NCBI RefSeq assembly: GCF_003011925.2
Contig: NZ_PXXU01000002.1
Location: forward strand, 62,001 to 126,000
Length of the DNA: 64,000 bases
DNA from: Nitrosomonas supralitoralis
Lineage (GTDB): Bacteria > Pseudomonadota > Gammaproteobacteria > Burkholderiales > Nitrosomonadaceae
Direction: 5' to 3'
Shown one piece after another: positions 9,650 to 20,365 of the stretch. A program made the translations under genes and the position numbers. The notes beneath the pieces are model-generated. The model ran no database searches. It saw nothing but the letters and a program-made list of their open reading frames with translations, and was not told the origin of the DNA. Position 1 is the stretch's first letter. Each line of letters opens with the position of its first letter.

Positions 9650-11023
9650 CTAACTTCGAGTATTTTTATTTTTTTGTGTAGTGATTCCGATATGCACCAT
9701 GGGTATGCCGACAAGTCCTGTTGAAACGCTGCTAGTTTCGGATTTAAATATCACTGCATCGTATATCCAGTGATGCTGAATGTGTTGGCTCTGCGTTCCG
9801 TTAGCAATTGCTGCAGCGATGCTGAAATCACCTGCAGGAAGTATTGGCATAAAAAAAGTAAACTCTGCCTGGATTTGATCTCCAGGTTCACATAACAAGG
9901 GGGCATCCACGGTGCTGAGGTATGAATTATCGCCAAAAAGCGCCTGGCCCAAGCGATCCTTGATAACAAATCCAATAATGGGCGCATCCAGCGGGTCACG
10001 TGCGACCGCCTTTATTCGCAAAGTAACCTGCTCACCTCCAACGACCCACGCCAGAGCCGAACCTTCCTTGTCAAGAAACTGAACATCTATGATATGCGCA
10101 CCATTCGCCCCAAATGACGGAGCATCCTGGTCGAATTCAAAAATTTTCAAGTCATTGCGCAAATTACTGGCGTTGATAAAATCCCGTCGTTGATCTATTC
10201 TCGCGAAAGCGTCGTTTTTCTTGTGTGTCGACCTGGACTTGGTTGTATTCGTCTTGCCTTGCTGTGCTTCATAAAATGCTCGCAGATACCTCTCGCATAC
10301 AATTTTTGGAGTACCTTGCTGCATTACCCTTCCTTGTTCCAGCCAAATCACCGAACGACATAAATTTTTTATTGCACCCGTATCATGACTGACAAAAAGC
10401 ACGGTGCCGCATTTCATAAAACTTCGCATAAAACGCATGCACTTTTGCGTGAAGAACGCATCGCCCACCGCCAGAGCTTCATCGATTACCAGAATATCGG
10501 CATCAACGTGTGCAATGACAGCAAAAGCTAATCTAACCACCATCCCACTCGAATAGGTTTTAATCGGCTGCTCAATAAATTCACCGATGTCGGCAAAGGC
10601 CACAATATCATCAAAACGCGCATCAATTTCTTCCCTGCTCAAACCCAGCAGAGTAGCGTTCAAGTAAACATTCTCACGACCGGTGAACTCCGGATTGAAA
10701 CCTGACCCTAATTCCAGCAATGCGGCAATACGCCCATGGGTCTGGACATCACCACTGGTCGGGTTCAACGTGCCGCAAATCATCTGTAACAAGGTGGACT
10801 TGCCGCAACCATTGCGACCAATGATACCGACGGTTTCGCCCTTCTTGATCTCGAACGAAATATCCTTCAGCGCCCAAAACTCTCGGAAAAATTGCTTAGG
10901 CTTTCGCCCGGACAGGCGCTGCAAACGGGGAATGATAATTTGTTTGAGAAAATCACGCGGATGATCGTAGATCTGATAGCACTTGCTAAGGTTCTCGACC
11001 TTAATGGCTGTGTCAGAGGACAT
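9650..11023 (-). CDS. wzt: Polysaccharide ABC exporter ATPase with C-terminal glycan-binding domain (Wzt type)
   Basis: A 457-residue protein from the ATG at 11023; a start at 11059 is possible, but AAGGG lies eight bases before 11023. Residues 1-240 are the ATPase with Walker A GRNGCGKST, signature YSSGMVVRLAFA and Walker B ILVIDEALAVGD. Residues 300-450 form a beta-rich tail like the Wzt C-terminal domain that recognises the finished O-antigen chain. With the Wzm permease it would move lipid-linked polysaccharide across the inner membrane. Its start overlaps the end of wzm by 11 bases, consistent with translational coupling, and the glycosyltransferase fusion follows after nine bases. Confidence 0.88.
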   Translation of the reverse strand: MSSDTAIKVENLSKCYQIYDHPRDFLKQIIIPRLQRLSGRKPKQFFREFWALKDISFEIKKGETVGIIGRNGCGKSTLLQMICGTLNPTSGDVQTHGRIAALLELGSGFNPEFTGRENVYLNATLLGLSREEIDARFDDIVAFADIGEFIEQPIKTYSSGMVVRLAFAVIAHVDADILVIDEALAVGDAFFTQKCMRFMRSFMKCGTVLFVSHDTGAIKNLCRSVIWLEQGRVMQQGTPKIVCERYLRAFYEAQQGKTNTTKSRSTHKKNDAFARIDQRRDFINASNLRNDLKIFEFDQDAPSFGANGAHIIDVQFLDKEGSALAWVVGGEQVTLRIKAVARDPLDAPIIGFVIKDRLGQALFGDNSYLSTVDAPLLCEPGDQIQAEFTFFMPILPAGDFSIAAAIANGTQSQHIQHHWIYDAVIFKSETSSVSTGLVGIPMVHIGITTQKNKNTRS

Positions 11024-11840
11024 TAGCGAATCCCTTGCGTGTTTTCTGAAACCAGGCAAAGCCCATCCAGGCCGTTAGCACAGCAAGTATCCAGTAAAGT
11101 ATCCACCCCTGCCAGTTCATCCCTTTCCCCCATATCATCACGTCACGAGCCTGTTCAATGACAAATGTCAATGGATTGATTTGCAGCAAGAGGTGATATT
11201 CTGCGGGTAAAGCAGTAATCGGATAAAAAATCGGTGACAAAAACAACAGCGCAGTCATCATTACACCAACAATCTGGCCGACATCGCGTAAAAACACCCC
11301 CAATGCCGCCAGGAACCAGCTAAACCCTAAGGTCAGCAATAGAAAAGGAATCAACAGCAAAGGGAACAATAAAAGAGTGGCTTGTGGTAAACCAAAGAAA
11401 ATCAAATAAAAGATCAACCAGACCAAAAAACTGATCAGAAAATGAAAAAGCGCAGAACCGAGGGCTACAATAGGTAGTATCTCCAGAGGAAACACCACTT
11501 TCTTTACATAGTTCGCATTTCCCAGTATCAGTCCTGGTGATCGATTAATGCACTCTGAAAACAAGTTATAGATCATCAGACCAGCAAACAGCACCAGCGC
11601 AAATTCGGTTCTGGAGTCAGTGCCGCCGGCCCAGCGTGCCTTGAAAACCACACTAAATACAAATGTGTAAACAATCAGCATCAAGACAGGATTAAAAAAA
11701 GACCACAATATCCCCATAATCGAGCCACGATAGCGGCCAATGACTTCCCGTTTGACTAGAGAATAAATCAGACTCCGATGAGTCTTGAGTGTGTTGACTA
11801 AGGTGAATAGAGAGATCGATCGAGCTGCGTGCGGATTCAA
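11013..11840 (-). CDS. wzm: Polysaccharide ABC exporter permease (Wzm type)
   Basis: A 275-residue ABC-2 type membrane protein. The cytoplasmic start LVKREVIGRYRGSIMGILWSFFNP is the family signature, followed by six hydrophobic segments. It pairs with the ATPase encoded directly downstream, and the operon order wzm-wzt-glycosyltransferase is standard for O-antigen or capsule export. This is the first gene of the operon, and the gap before it is long (11841-12395), so the promoter should lie there. Confidence 0.9.
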   Translation of the reverse strand: MNPHAARSISLFTLVNTLKTHRSLIYSLVKREVIGRYRGSIMGILWSFFNPVLMLIVYTFVFSVVFKARWAGGTDSRTEFALVLFAGLMIYNLFSECINRSPGLILGNANYVKKVVFPLEILPIVALGSALFHFLISFLVWLIFYLIFFGLPQATLLLFPLLLIPFLLLTLGFSWFLAALGVFLRDVGQIVGVMMTALLFLSPIFYPITALPAEYHLLLQINPLTFVIEQARDVMIWGKGMNWQGWILYWILAVLTAWMGFAWFQKTRKGFANVL

Positions 11841-12395
11841 TTTTAAAATTCCAAGCTTACAATCAAGTTTCTAATCCTTCTAAATAGGTAAACCCCTCCC
11901 GAGAATGCTGCTACAAGAAACGGAAGCCAATCCCTACTAACTCATATTGCCCGATTACAAAATTATAGAGATGGATACAGGTACTGTATTATCTCCAAAA
12001 ACGAGAATTAGAGCGAGTAAATTATCTGACAAGTCGTTGAAAAAATATTCGTAACAATTACTGCGCCAAGAAACAAATTTAAAAACTCGGCTTTTACTTG
12101 ATCCATATTTATTCCTCATAAATGTTCAGTTATGCTGCAATCTTAAGTGGTACCTCAGGCATTCTCTTGGGGCTGCCTAAAGCGTTATTTTTAGGCAGTC
12201 GATGAGATTAATACTACACGGCTTGGGCTTATATTCTTATGGAACAAGAAATCTTCCCGATTTAATCAATGCGTAATTTTCATTACACTTGATTAGAAAA
12301 GTGACGAATTTAATCTACACTTAAATAAAATATAAGATTTGGATTCATTACAGTTATATAATCTTTGTAATTAACGAAGATTTTGTAAACATGCA
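11841..12395. other. Intergenic region between wzm and the WYL regulator, with one hairpin
   Basis: AT-rich spacer of 555 bases between two divergent genes. It holds a perfect nine-base inverted repeat, CTGCCTAAA (12173-12181) and TTTAGGCAG (12190-12198), with an eight-base loop and no T-run on either side. Promoters for wzm (leftward) and the WYL gene (rightward) must lie here, but I cannot place them with confidence. No gene was recognised. Confidence 0.5.
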
Positions 12396-13373
12396 ATGAA
12401 CAGTTTCCAACGGATTTATCAGCTGCATCGCATTCTGGCGTCCCGTCGGTTGCCGATCTCACACAAAAATCTTGAACAACTGCTGGAATGTTCCCGCGCC
12501 ACAGTGAATCGCACAATCGAAGCACTCCGTAGTTATTACAATGCACCGCTAATATATGATCGGGAACGAAACGGCTATCATTACGACGCAACATCAAATG
12601 ACGTGTTCGAATTGCCCGGTATCTGGTTTGATGCGCAAGAACTGTATGCCCTACTCACCGCACAACAACTACTCGAGCAAATCCAACCAGGCCTGCTCGA
12701 TGCTCAACTAAAACCGATCAAAGACCGGCTGGAAAGAATTCTCACAGCACAGAACTTAAACAAGCAGGAAATCACTAGCCGCATACGCATCCTGAGCATG
12801 ATGGGAAGAAATGCAGCCACACAGTATTTCCAGCAAGCCGCCAGTGCACTGCTGCAACGCAAGCAACTCAGAATCACATACCACAGCCGCAGCCACGACC
12901 AGCAAACCAAGCGCGTCATATCGCCACAACGTCTTACACATTACCGCGACAACTGGTATCTCGACGCCTGGTGCCACAAACGTGACGCTTTGCGCAGCTT
13001 CGCGGTCGAACGCATCACATCTGCAGCATTACTTGAATACGCCGCACTTGAAATAACCGAAATTGAACTCAACGAACATTTTTCCACCAGCTACGGAATT
13101 TTCTCCGGAAAAGCCAGGCAAACGGCAATCCTGCATTTCACCGCCGAACGCTCTCGCTGGGTCGCCGAAGAACAATGGCATCCGCAGCAAGAAGGAAAAT
13201 TTTTGCCGGATGGCCGCTATGAACTTTGTATCCCCTACGCCAACGAAACCGAACTGGTCATGGACATTCTCAAACACGGCGCTGCAGTTGAAGTGATTAC
13301 CCCGAAAACATTACGCCAAACCATTATAGAAAACTTACGCAAAATGCAAACGATATACAACCAAAAGAAATAA
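12396..13373 (+). CDS. WYL-domain transcriptional regulator (YafY/HTH-11 type)
   Basis: A 325-residue protein with an N-terminal winged helix-turn-helix (about 1-60; CSRATVNRTIEALRSYYNAP is the recognition part), a middle WYL domain (about 130-210, with QLRITYHSRS, ISPQRLTHYRDNWYLDAWC and RSFAVERI) and a C-terminal WCX-like extension to 320. WYL domains sense ligands, in some cases nucleic acids, and such regulators are repeatedly found beside CRISPR and other defence loci. It lies 376 bases upstream of cas1 on the same strand and is the closest regulator to the I-F2 operon. Control of the cas genes is an inference from position. Confidence 0.88.
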   Translation: MNSFQRIYQLHRILASRRLPISHKNLEQLLECSRATVNRTIEALRSYYNAPLIYDRERNGYHYDATSNDVFELPGIWFDAQELYALLTAQQLLEQIQPGLLDAQLKPIKDRLERILTAQNLNKQEITSRIRILSMMGRNAATQYFQQAASALLQRKQLRITYHSRSHDQQTKRVISPQRLTHYRDNWYLDAWCHKRDALRSFAVERITSAALLEYAALEITEIELNEHFSTSYGIFSGKARQTAILHFTAERSRWVAEEQWHPQQEGKFLPDGRYELCIPYANETELVMDILKHGAAVEVITPKTLRQTIIENLRKMQTIYNQKK

Positions 13374-13749
13374 AAAAATAAATTTGCAATATCAGGTTTT
13401 GAGCCTGTGGGTGAAGATAATGCTTAAGGAAGGTTGGGATAACTTATATATGGCATTCCGAATGCAATGATAAATCTGCCGCTATTTTTTCTCAGAAACC
13501 GTCAGAGCGCATTGCATATTTCTGAAGTCATTTAAAGGATAGCTCCACGGATTCTCACCACCTGTAAAGATCAAATAATGGGTCAGAAAAAAAGATTGTC
13601 AGCTTTGAATATAGGGTTGAAAAGAAGGAATAATTCGTGGGTTCGGAACATGGTGGAGGTGAGATGAAGGATCTTGCACACTTCTTTTTTGTGATTTGTA
13701 TTGATATACCTGTTTCTACTCTCCGCTCAAGATAATAGGAAGGCACTAA
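13374..13749. other. Gap between the WYL gene and cas1
   Basis: A 376-base region that should contain the cas operon promoter and possibly the binding site of the WYL regulator. I found no convincing -35/-10 pair. It contains a 23-codon ORF with a good Shine-Dalgarno (13664-13735), listed separately. AGGAAGG at 13737-13743 is the ribosome site for cas1. Confidence 0.5.
13664..13735 (+). CDS. Possible 23-residue leader ORF upstream of cas1
   Basis: ATG at 13664 follows GGAGG (13655-13659) by four bases, and the frame runs 23 codons to TAA at 13733-13735, fourteen bases before the GTG of cas1. The peptide begins MKDLAHFFFVICIDIP and has no family I recognise. The strong ribosome site and tight placement argue that it may be translated. 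It could be a leader peptide, the remnant of a larger gene, or chance. Confidence 0.25.
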   Translation: MKDLAHFFFVICIDIPVSTLRSR

Positions 13750-14697
13750 GTGGAACAATTAACTGACCTAAAAGCAATATTGCACTCTAAACGAGCCAAT
13801 ATCTACTACTTGGAGAAATGTCGTGTAATGCAAAAAGACGGTCGCGTTCTCTATTTAACAGAAGCCAAAGACGAGCAGCTTTACTGGAATATCCCAATTG
13901 CAAATACCACCGTTGTTTTATTAGGCACCGGTACTTCTATCACGCAAGCGGCTGTGCGCATGCTTGCATCAGCAGGTGTATTGATTGGCTTCAGCGGTGG
14001 CGGAGGCACACCACTACTGGCAGCCAGTGAAATTGAATGGCTTAAGCCACAAAGCGAATATCGACCCACCGAATATGTACAAGGGTGGCTATCATTCTGG
14101 TTTGATGAAGCAAAACGATTACAGGTTGCCAAACACTTCCAGCACTTGCGCATCAATTATCTGCAATCGGTATGGAGCAAAGATAAGGATCTGAAGAATG
14201 AAGGTTTCTTTATTGACGACGAAGATGTTACTCGATCATTCTCCGGTTATCCAGAAAAGGTGGAACGTGCAAGTAATGTCACCGAATTATTGTTGATTGA
14301 GGCCCAGCTTACCAAAAACCTCTATAAAGCCGCCGTCAACCGCACCCAGCAAAAAGATTTTGTCCGTAACTATGACAATACAGATAACGCAAACTTGTTC
14401 CTCAATCACGGCAATTACCTGGCTTACGGCTTGGCAGCCAGCACACTCTGGGTATTGGGCATACCACATGGCTTTGCCGTCATGCATGGTAAAACCCGAC
14501 GCGGTGCTTTGGTGTTTGATGTGGCGGATCTGATCAAAGACGCCCTGATTCTGCCGTGGGCATTCATCTGTGCCAAGGAAAAAACCACCGAGCAGGAATT
14601 TCGTCAGCAGATCTTACAAAAATTCACAGATCATAAGGCACTGGATTTTATGTTTGATAGCGTCAAACAAGTCAGCTTGCAAGGCGGCGCAATATGA
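13750..14697 (+). CDS. cas1: CRISPR integrase Cas1, subtype I-F
   Basis: A 315-residue Cas1 starting with GTG, with AGGAAGG six bases upstream. It inserts new spacers at the leader end of the array, in complex with the Cas2 part of Cas2-3. The metal-binding residues are in place: E184 (LLLIEAQL), H246 (VMHGKTRRG) and D257/D260 ([10 protein letters not shown]). Length and sequence are of the I-F type. It is the first gene of a tightly packed operon; its stop overlaps the next start by four bases (ATGA). The adaptation machinery appears intact. Confidence 0.95.
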   Translation: MEQLTDLKAILHSKRANIYYLEKCRVMQKDGRVLYLTEAKDEQLYWNIPIANTTVVLLGTGTSITQAAVRMLASAGVLIGFSGGGGTPLLAASEIEWLKPQSEYRPTEYVQGWLSFWFDEAKRLQVAKHFQHLRINYLQSVWSKDKDLKNEGFFIDDEDVTRSFSGYPEKVERASNVTELLLIEAQLTKNLYKAAVNRTQQKDFVRNYDNTDNANLFLNHGNYLAYGLAASTLWVLGIPHGFAVMHGKTRRGALVFDVADLIKDALILPWAFICAKEKTTEQEFRQQILQKFTDHKALDFMFDSVKQVSLQGGAI

Positions 14698-17612
14698 TGG
14701 TCACTTTTGTTTCAGAGTGCGAGAAAAAAGCACTGACTAGAACCCGGCGCGTACTTGATGCTTTTGCCAACCGCATCGGCAGTCGCACCTGGCAAACCGT
14801 GATTACTGAAGACGGCTTAATCGCAGTCAAAACTTTATTAAGAAAAACCGCCACCAAAAATACCGCTGTTGCCTGCCACTGGATACGTTCCAGAAGTCGG
14901 AGTGAACTGGTTTGGATTGTGGGGAATCGTGAACAATTTGATCAACAGGGCATTGTGCCAGTAAATACCACCTTCAAAGAGTTAATTATGGATATAACAA
15001 GCGATAAGCCAAATCCTGATTTTTTATACGCAAATACCCATTTGCAGTCTTTAGCTGAACATTTATTTGCTGTGGGTTATGTCGCAGAGCAATTGCATAG
15101 ACGGCTGATGCCGAAACAAGAAAAGCAATCAACGGCTATCTTTGTTGCGGGTTGTTTGCATGATTTAGGCAAAATTGACCCGTGTTTTCAGGAATGGGTA
15201 AGAAATCCTAAAAAGAAAGATTTCGTGGCCGAAGATGGTCAGCATATTGACGATGCTAAATTCAGCTTTGATAAGCATCCTCGTCACAATGAGGTTTCCG
15301 TATTGCTCTATCGCTTACTTGATGACAGAAACTTGAAGCTAATAAATTCCGACCATAAAGAATCCATTAAGCATGCCATTTATTGGCATCATGCCAAACC
15401 TTTTCGCAAAGAAAAAGACTTTGCCAATTATGGCGACATCTACACCAAATTAACTAATAACCTAAAAGACACCTCTTTCACCGAGTTATTAGATAAAGCC
15501 ATTAAATTGCTTAATAGTGTAAGTACTGTTGATATCAAGTATCGGATGAATGAGGAATCGGTAGTTTCCAAAATTTTTAGTGCCGATGTTGATTTAGATG
15601 CTATCGAAGAACTGGATGGATCGCTATTACCATATTATAAAAAATACAAACCTGTGGAATACATTGAGAAATATCAAGTGCAAATCAAGCACAATGCCGA
15701 CAATAACATCATGCGCACCTGTGTTATCTCATCTGACCGTTTAGTGTCAGCATTATCAGCCACTGACTTGCACGCTCACATAAAAAGCAACTCTCTTGAT
15801 AACTTAGTAGCTAAAACTCTTCTGTCTGAATCTACACTCTGTTCTCACATTGATGCGAGCTTAAAACAATTCCCTGTAGGTGATCGTAGTAACAAACAAA
15901 GTGAAGTCGCCAACCAACTCACCAAAGCCCAAGGCGTTAGCGTTCTGGCAGGCCCTGCCGGTTGCGGCAAAACCAAAATTGCCCTGGAATGGGCAAAATT
16001 AAAAAATGTCCAACAATTGATTTGGATATGTCCAAGAGTGCAAGTTTGCCAAGGGTTATTTTATGACTTAACTTCTGAGCAATATTTGCCGGATGCCCGA
16101 ATAGAAATTAATACAGGTGAATTTAAATTTACGAGCAAATGGGATATCCCAACTCCAGAAAAAGATTATTTCTCTGGCGATATAGTCATCACCACCATAG
16201 ATCAAATATTCAGCGGCATCATTACACATAGTAAAGTTAATACGTTGATTAACTATCTTAATGCGCATGTGGTGTTTGATGAGTTTCACGAATATATCAA
16301 CATGCCGGCCTTCAATTTGCTGTTTGCTGAGTTAATCGCTTGCAAACAGCAGCAAGAACGTGCAGCCAATACCTTGCTGGTGTCTGCCACACCGCATTAT
16401 TTTTATCTTAACCAAGTATTGGCGCTTGAACCAGAAGATATTGTTGCCATGCCGTCTTTTAACCAAAGCACATACCGTATTGAATTCAAATTCTTTGATG
16501 AAACCAAGCAAGACGATACTAACCCCCTGTATCAAAACCAGAACTCCAACACCATTGTTATTAGCAATACAGCCTTGACCGCGCAAAAAAGCTTTATTCG
16601 TAACCAGCACCAGGAAAATGCCGTGCTATTACATTCAAAGTTTAAGAAGAGCGATAAGCAAAAATGGTTTGGAGAAGTTTACGAATCGTTCAAGAAAGAT
16701 GGTATGCGAAAATTTGAGGTCTTGCGTAGCGGACCCATTGTGCAGGCATCATTAAACATTACTTGCGATTATATGGTGGCAGAAATCACCAATGCAGAAG
16801 ATTGCTTGCAGCGCCTAGGCCGACTCGACCGCTTTGGTATAAATAAAGAAGGTAATGTGTACTGTATAGCGGTACCTGAGCCGATTCACCAAGGCAAAGG
16901 CACGGGTTCAGCGGCTCGTTTCCTGTCCCGGATGTTCACATTCGGAGCCACCAAAGCATGGTATCAATTATTACGGACGGAGCTGGATGAAACGGCAGTT
17001 ACTTTGTCGCAGATGTATAAGCTGTATGAACAGTTCCATTACTCTGACAATGGTAAAAAGCACATTGAGTCGGATTTAATTGCCTCGCTCAAAGCCAGTG
17101 TGATATTGATCAGTCAGAAGGTTATTGATCCGATAACTATTCCACACAAAAAAGCACTGGTAAAAGGCCAAGCCAAAATCAGCAAGAATTCCTTGCGCGG
17201 AGAAAACCGCTTTGTACAAATGGCGGTATGCGATGTTAATGAACCCAATGAACTCAAATTTCTCGATCAATACGCTTACCAAGCGTCAATCAATGAACGG
17301 GATGACTTTGATAATTTGACGGCTTCCAAGGATGAAATCGAAGGGTATGGCGACAGTGATAAGAACTTATTGGCCTACATGAAAAATAAACACCACAACA
17401 TTATGGGTGGTACCAAAGCCTATAAAGATTTTATTTTGCTCAATGAGGCAAGAGACCCAGAATTTCCCATTTACCTGAGTTATACGCCTAACGATTTAGT
17501 TCAGGTTGGGGGAGAAAGCGCACGGCATAGTCATGCAATTTACTATGCTGTGTGCGACAAACAGCCTGTCGGCGCAATTTCAATTAAGCAACTAAATTCA
17601 AACGAGGACTAA
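14694..17612 (+). CDS. cas3: Cas2-Cas3 fusion nuclease-helicase, type I-F
   Basis: A 972-residue protein. Residues 1-95 are a Cas2-like domain, fused as in all I-F systems. Residues 110-330 are the HD nuclease, with HD at 156-157 ([10 protein letters not shown]) and further histidines in HPRHNE and WHHAKPF. The helicase follows: Walker [10 protein letters not shown] (419-427), DEFH box (529-532), SAT (564-566) and [10 protein letters not shown] (706-715). It is recruited to target-bound Cascade, then unwinds and cuts one DNA strand; through Cas2 it also joins Cas1 in spacer uptake. All key motifs are present, so it is predicted to be active. It overlaps cas1 by four bases, and cas7fv starts two bases after its stop. 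Confidence 0.95.
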   Translation: MMVTFVSECEKKALTRTRRVLDAFANRIGSRTWQTVITEDGLIAVKTLLRKTATKNTAVACHWIRSRSRSELVWIVGNREQFDQQGIVPVNTTFKELIMDITSDKPNPDFLYANTHLQSLAEHLFAVGYVAEQLHRRLMPKQEKQSTAIFVAGCLHDLGKIDPCFQEWVRNPKKKDFVAEDGQHIDDAKFSFDKHPRHNEVSVLLYRLLDDRNLKLINSDHKESIKHAIYWHHAKPFRKEKDFANYGDIYTKLTNNLKDTSFTELLDKAIKLLNSVSTVDIKYRMNEESVVSKIFSADVDLDAIEELDGSLLPYYKKYKPVEYIEKYQVQIKHNADNNIMRTCVISSDRLVSALSATDLHAHIKSNSLDNLVAKTLLSESTLCSHIDASLKQFPVGDRSNKQSEVANQLTKAQGVSVLAGPAGCGKTKIALEWAKLKNVQQLIWICPRVQVCQGLFYDLTSEQYLPDARIEINTGEFKFTSKWDIPTPEKDYFSGDIVITTIDQIFSGIITHSKVNTLINYLNAHVVFDEFHEYINMPAFNLLFAELIACKQQQERAANTLLVSATPHYFYLNQVLALEPEDIVAMPSFNQSTYRIEFKFFDETKQDDTNPLYQNQNSNTIVISNTALTAQKSFIRNQHQENAVLLHSKFKKSDKQKWFGEVYESFKKDGMRKFEVLRSGPIVQASLNITCDYMVAEITNAEDCLQRLGRLDRFGINKEGNVYCIAVPEPIHQGKGTGSAARFLSRMFTFGATKAWYQLLRTELDETAVTLSQMYKLYEQFHYSDNGKKHIESDLIASLKASVILISQKVIDPITIPHKKALVKGQAKISKNSLRGENRFVQMAVCDVNEPNELKFLDQYAYQASINERDDFDNLTASKDEIEGYGDSDKNLLAYMKNKHHNIMGGTKAYKDFILLNEARDPEFPIYLSYTPNDLVQVGGESARHSHAIYYAVCDKQPVGAISIKQLNSNED

Positions 17613-17614
17613 TT

Positions 17615-18595
17615 ATGCAAAAAATAAAAGGCATTAAAAGTGTGGACTTTAAAGTGATTGCGCTGGGACATGGGGTAGTCAATTGGAATGGGCCGACAAC
17701 ACTTGCAGGCGATGATGGCAAAACGGTTGATAATCATACACTACCGAAATTAAGGGGCTACAGTAATTTAACCGGCAAAGTAAAAGAGGAAACTGGCTAT
17801 AAATACAAAAAACAAGCAGAGGATATAAATTTTAAAGAAACGCCTATGTATATTAGCCAGAATTGCATTCGCCATCACTTATTTAGAGATCAAGCCTTTG
17901 ATTTGCATTATGCTAAAGATAAAAATCTACAAGCTGTACTGACTTCAATAACAGGTTTGATACGTGGTTACGTTGTTCCTTCAAGCCAATGCAAACGTAC
18001 TAGCCCCTTATTGCTTGAGGACTTTATTGACCAATTGGGCAATGGCAATTTTGAACAAATGGGACGCTCTGGTTCCAAAGAAAAAGGAAAAGATGATAAA
18101 GGTGAAAATATTGCAAGCAATTCCTTTTTCTCAAAAACTACATTTGGACAGACCGAATACCTTGCTTATGGTTCTATCAGCATAGAGCAATTGGAATTTA
18201 TTTCACTTGATAAGAAATTTGACCGAGCTTCTATGATTATTAAAGACGGAGAAGGTGAGAAAATTGCCGAAGCTGTACAAAACTTCATCAAAAGCCTTGA
18301 TCCATCACGCAATCCAAAAGCCACGTTCCATCAAAACTATGTTCGTGGTGGCACCATATTTGAAGAAGGTGAAGCTGGAATTTTATTAGATAACGAAGCC
18401 ATTGATATCTTAATTCAGGAAACCATTCGGATGATTAACGAATTAAGCATTCGCCAAGCCAAAGGTTATATGTATGTGGATAGTGTGCTCGTGGACTACA
18501 ACGACAGTCATAAAATGATGCGCATTAAACGCTCGGAAAGCGAAATATCAGAAACGCCAGGAACCAGCTATGCCGTTTACTTCTACGCCAAGTAG
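17615..18595 (+). CDS. cas7fv: Cas7fv, backbone subunit of the type I-F2 Cascade
   Basis: A 326-residue protein beginning [20 protein letters not shown] and containing [32 protein letters not shown] and [13 protein letters not shown] recognise this as the Cas7 of the minimal I-Fv (I-F2) system described in Shewanella putrefaciens, not the Csy3 of standard I-F. Several copies coat the crRNA spacer. The position directly after cas2-3 and before cas5fv, with no csy1/cas8f gene, matches the I-F2 order. Only two bases separate it from the cas3 stop. Confidence 0.9.
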   Translation: MQKIKGIKSVDFKVIALGHGVVNWNGPTTLAGDDGKTVDNHTLPKLRGYSNLTGKVKEETGYKYKKQAEDINFKETPMYISQNCIRHHLFRDQAFDLHYAKDKNLQAVLTSITGLIRGYVVPSSQCKRTSPLLLEDFIDQLGNGNFEQMGRSGSKEKGKDDKGENIASNSFFSKTTFGQTEYLAYGSISIEQLEFISLDKKFDRASMIIKDGEGEKIAEAVQNFIKSLDPSRNPKATFHQNYVRGGTIFEEGEAGILLDNEAIDILIQETIRMINELSIRQAKGYMYVDSVLVDYNDSHKMMRIKRSESEISETPGTSYAVYFYAK

Positions 18596-18603
18596 AGGTG
18601 GGT

Positions 18604-19641
18604 ATGCGAATTACGATTAAATACGAAGCCGCTTGGCAGAATTCTTTTTTGGATGGCTCTAATAGTGAACCTTTGCCTAAAGCTGGCCGGAGTTTCGTTG
18701 GTTCTATGACAAATTTATCCAAGCGAGATAGCGAAGGTCAATATTCTAATTTTATTGAACGAAAAATAAGCAAAGATACCGTCATGGGCGTTTTAAACCG
18801 TTTGATTGGCGACCAGCGTAAGCTGTATCAAGCGAAACAAAGCCAGAATTATTTTTTTACGGACATAGAGCATCAAATAAGCTTTGAGAATATCCATGAC
18901 CGTTCTAAACCAATCAATACAGAGATGGTTTATATTCGCAATATGACCGGCAGCACTGATCAGAATTCTTTCACCGGCATGATTAAAGGCAACGATCCTA
19001 TTTTTTGCTCTGGCTATTCAGATGCCTTTTGGGGAGTATTGACATTGGATTTTGAAAACCTATGCCAGTTTATCTCAGAGACTAATTTAGTAATTAAAAA
19101 TACCCGTCAATTTGATCCTATAAGCGCATTGGCAGAACTGGACCAGTTGAACAAACTTAAACCAGTAGCAATTAGAGGATATGTTGAAGAAGCTTTCAAT
19201 ACTGTCAAGAAAACTTTTCCTGATGTTGATTATAAAGTTACCGATGGGAAAATTAAGCCGATCGAAATGTATTGTTCCGCGTTGTATATCCAGCTCTCGC
19301 GTTTAAAAAGTCAGGAATTTGATTTATCCACTGCGTTGACCAAAAGTAACGGTATTAGCGGTATTTCAAAACGTGGATTTACTCCTAAAGATTTTATGGA
19401 TCGCTTTACCACGGGCAGTAAAAAAAAGATTTGGGGTAATCCCTACCTGCTGAAAGAAAAACGCAAAGGCGAAGGTGAAGTGACTTCACTGCTAACCAAA
19501 GCCAATGGGACACTCGAAATTCAGTTAAATATTCCCCAAGAAAAAGCACAGCAACTTAAAGATATGATCGAAGCAGCTGGCGTTTCAAGCTTTTATCTGG
19601 GAAAAAAAGGGCTGGCATATGTTGATAGTCTTAGAATATAA
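18604..19641 (+). CDS. cas5fv: Cas5fv, 5'-handle binding and PAM-reading subunit of type I-F2 Cascade
   Basis: A 345-residue protein from the ATG at 18604. A GTG at 18598 would add two residues, but the GAGGTGGG around it fits better as the ribosome site. Recognised parts are GRSFVGSMTNLSKRD, TVMGVLNRLIGDQRKLYQA, YIRNMTGSTDQNSFTGMI, NGISGISKRGFTPKDFMDRF and the end GVSSFYLGKKGLAYV. In the Shewanella I-Fv complex, Cas5fv holds the crRNA 5' handle, and an inserted helical domain takes over PAM recognition from the missing large subunit; the length here agrees with that larger form. Direct neighbours are cas7fv and cas6f. Confidence 0.88.
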   Translation: MRITIKYEAAWQNSFLDGSNSEPLPKAGRSFVGSMTNLSKRDSEGQYSNFIERKISKDTVMGVLNRLIGDQRKLYQAKQSQNYFFTDIEHQISFENIHDRSKPINTEMVYIRNMTGSTDQNSFTGMIKGNDPIFCSGYSDAFWGVLTLDFENLCQFISETNLVIKNTRQFDPISALAELDQLNKLKPVAIRGYVEEAFNTVKKTFPDVDYKVTDGKIKPIEMYCSALYIQLSRLKSQEFDLSTALTKSNGISGISKRGFTPKDFMDRFTTGSKKKIWGNPYLLKEKRKGEGEVTSLLTKANGTLEIQLNIPQEKAQQLKDMIEAAGVSSFYLGKKGLAYVDSLRI

Positions 19642-19650
19642 GGAAAAATC

Positions 19651-20235
19651 ATGAAACATTATCTTGAAATAACCTTATTGCCCAACCCCGACATTAACTT
19701 GTTGACTCTCTGGTCAAAAGTGTTTCAACAAATCCATTTAGGTATGGTTGAAATGCAAAATGATCAGAAACGAGTGCCAATTGGAGTTTCATTTCCAGAA
19801 TACATCATTGGTGAAAAATATAGCGTACTTGGCGATAAGTTACGGTTGTTTGCTCAGGATGAAACTACACTTGCCCGGTTTAATGCTTCAAGATGGTTAG
19901 CTCGTTTAAGTGATCATATACATCTCACCGGGATTCGCTCAGTACCCGATAAACTCAATGGTTACGCGATATATCAACGTGAACAACCTAAAACAAACAA
20001 AGAACGCTTAGCCAGACGCTATGCTATCCGAAACCATATTGACTATGACACAGCTATACAGCGCTATAGCGATATGGAGTATAAATTAATATCAACTCCA
20101 TTTATTCGCCTGAAAAGCTTAAGCAGCAATAAAATATTTTGCTTGTGGATCAAGAAAAAAACAGCAATAGAATCTTCAAATAACACATTTAGCAGTTATG
20201 GACTAAGCACCTCTGCTACTGTTCCTGAGTTTTAA
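19651..20235 (+). CDS. cas6f: Cas6f (Csy4) crRNA-processing endoribonuclease
   Basis: A 194-residue protein with the Csy4 start MKHYLEITLLPNPD and end YGLSTSATVPEF. The catalytic histidine is H29 (QQIHLGM), the same number as in Pseudomonas Csy4; a serine-rich RLKSLSS corresponds to the second active-site segment. The arginine-rich helix (NKERLARRYAIRNH, about 116-129) would grip the repeat hairpin. It cuts each repeat at the base of the CTGCC/GGCAG stem and stays bound to the 3' end of the crRNA. A GGAA lies about five bases before the ATG. It is the last cas gene; the array begins 131 bases after its stop. Confidence 0.95.
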   Translation: MKHYLEITLLPNPDINLLTLWSKVFQQIHLGMVEMQNDQKRVPIGVSFPEYIIGEKYSVLGDKLRLFAQDETTLARFNASRWLARLSDHIHLTGIRSVPDKLNGYAIYQREQPKTNKERLARRYAIRNHIDYDTAIQRYSDMEYKLISTPFIRLKSLSSNKIFCLWIKKKTAIESSNNTFSSYGLSTSATVPEF

Positions 20236-20365
20236 CCCATTTTTTTAGTTCTTTAAAAATAAGCATATAAATTAGCCGGTTGAGTATATCAGTTTTGGGA
20301 ATGGTTAAATTAAGTCAATCCCTGCAGACTGTTATACAGCTGGCTTTAAGTTCTTTTATGGTTTG
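20236..20365 (+). promoter_or_regulatory. CRISPR leader
   Basis: The 130-base AT-rich region between cas6f and the first repeat. The repeats read in the plus orientation, with the degenerate repeat at the far end, so this side is the leader, where transcription starts and new spacers enter. I could not assign an IHF site or promoter hexamers with confidence. Confidence 0.75.
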
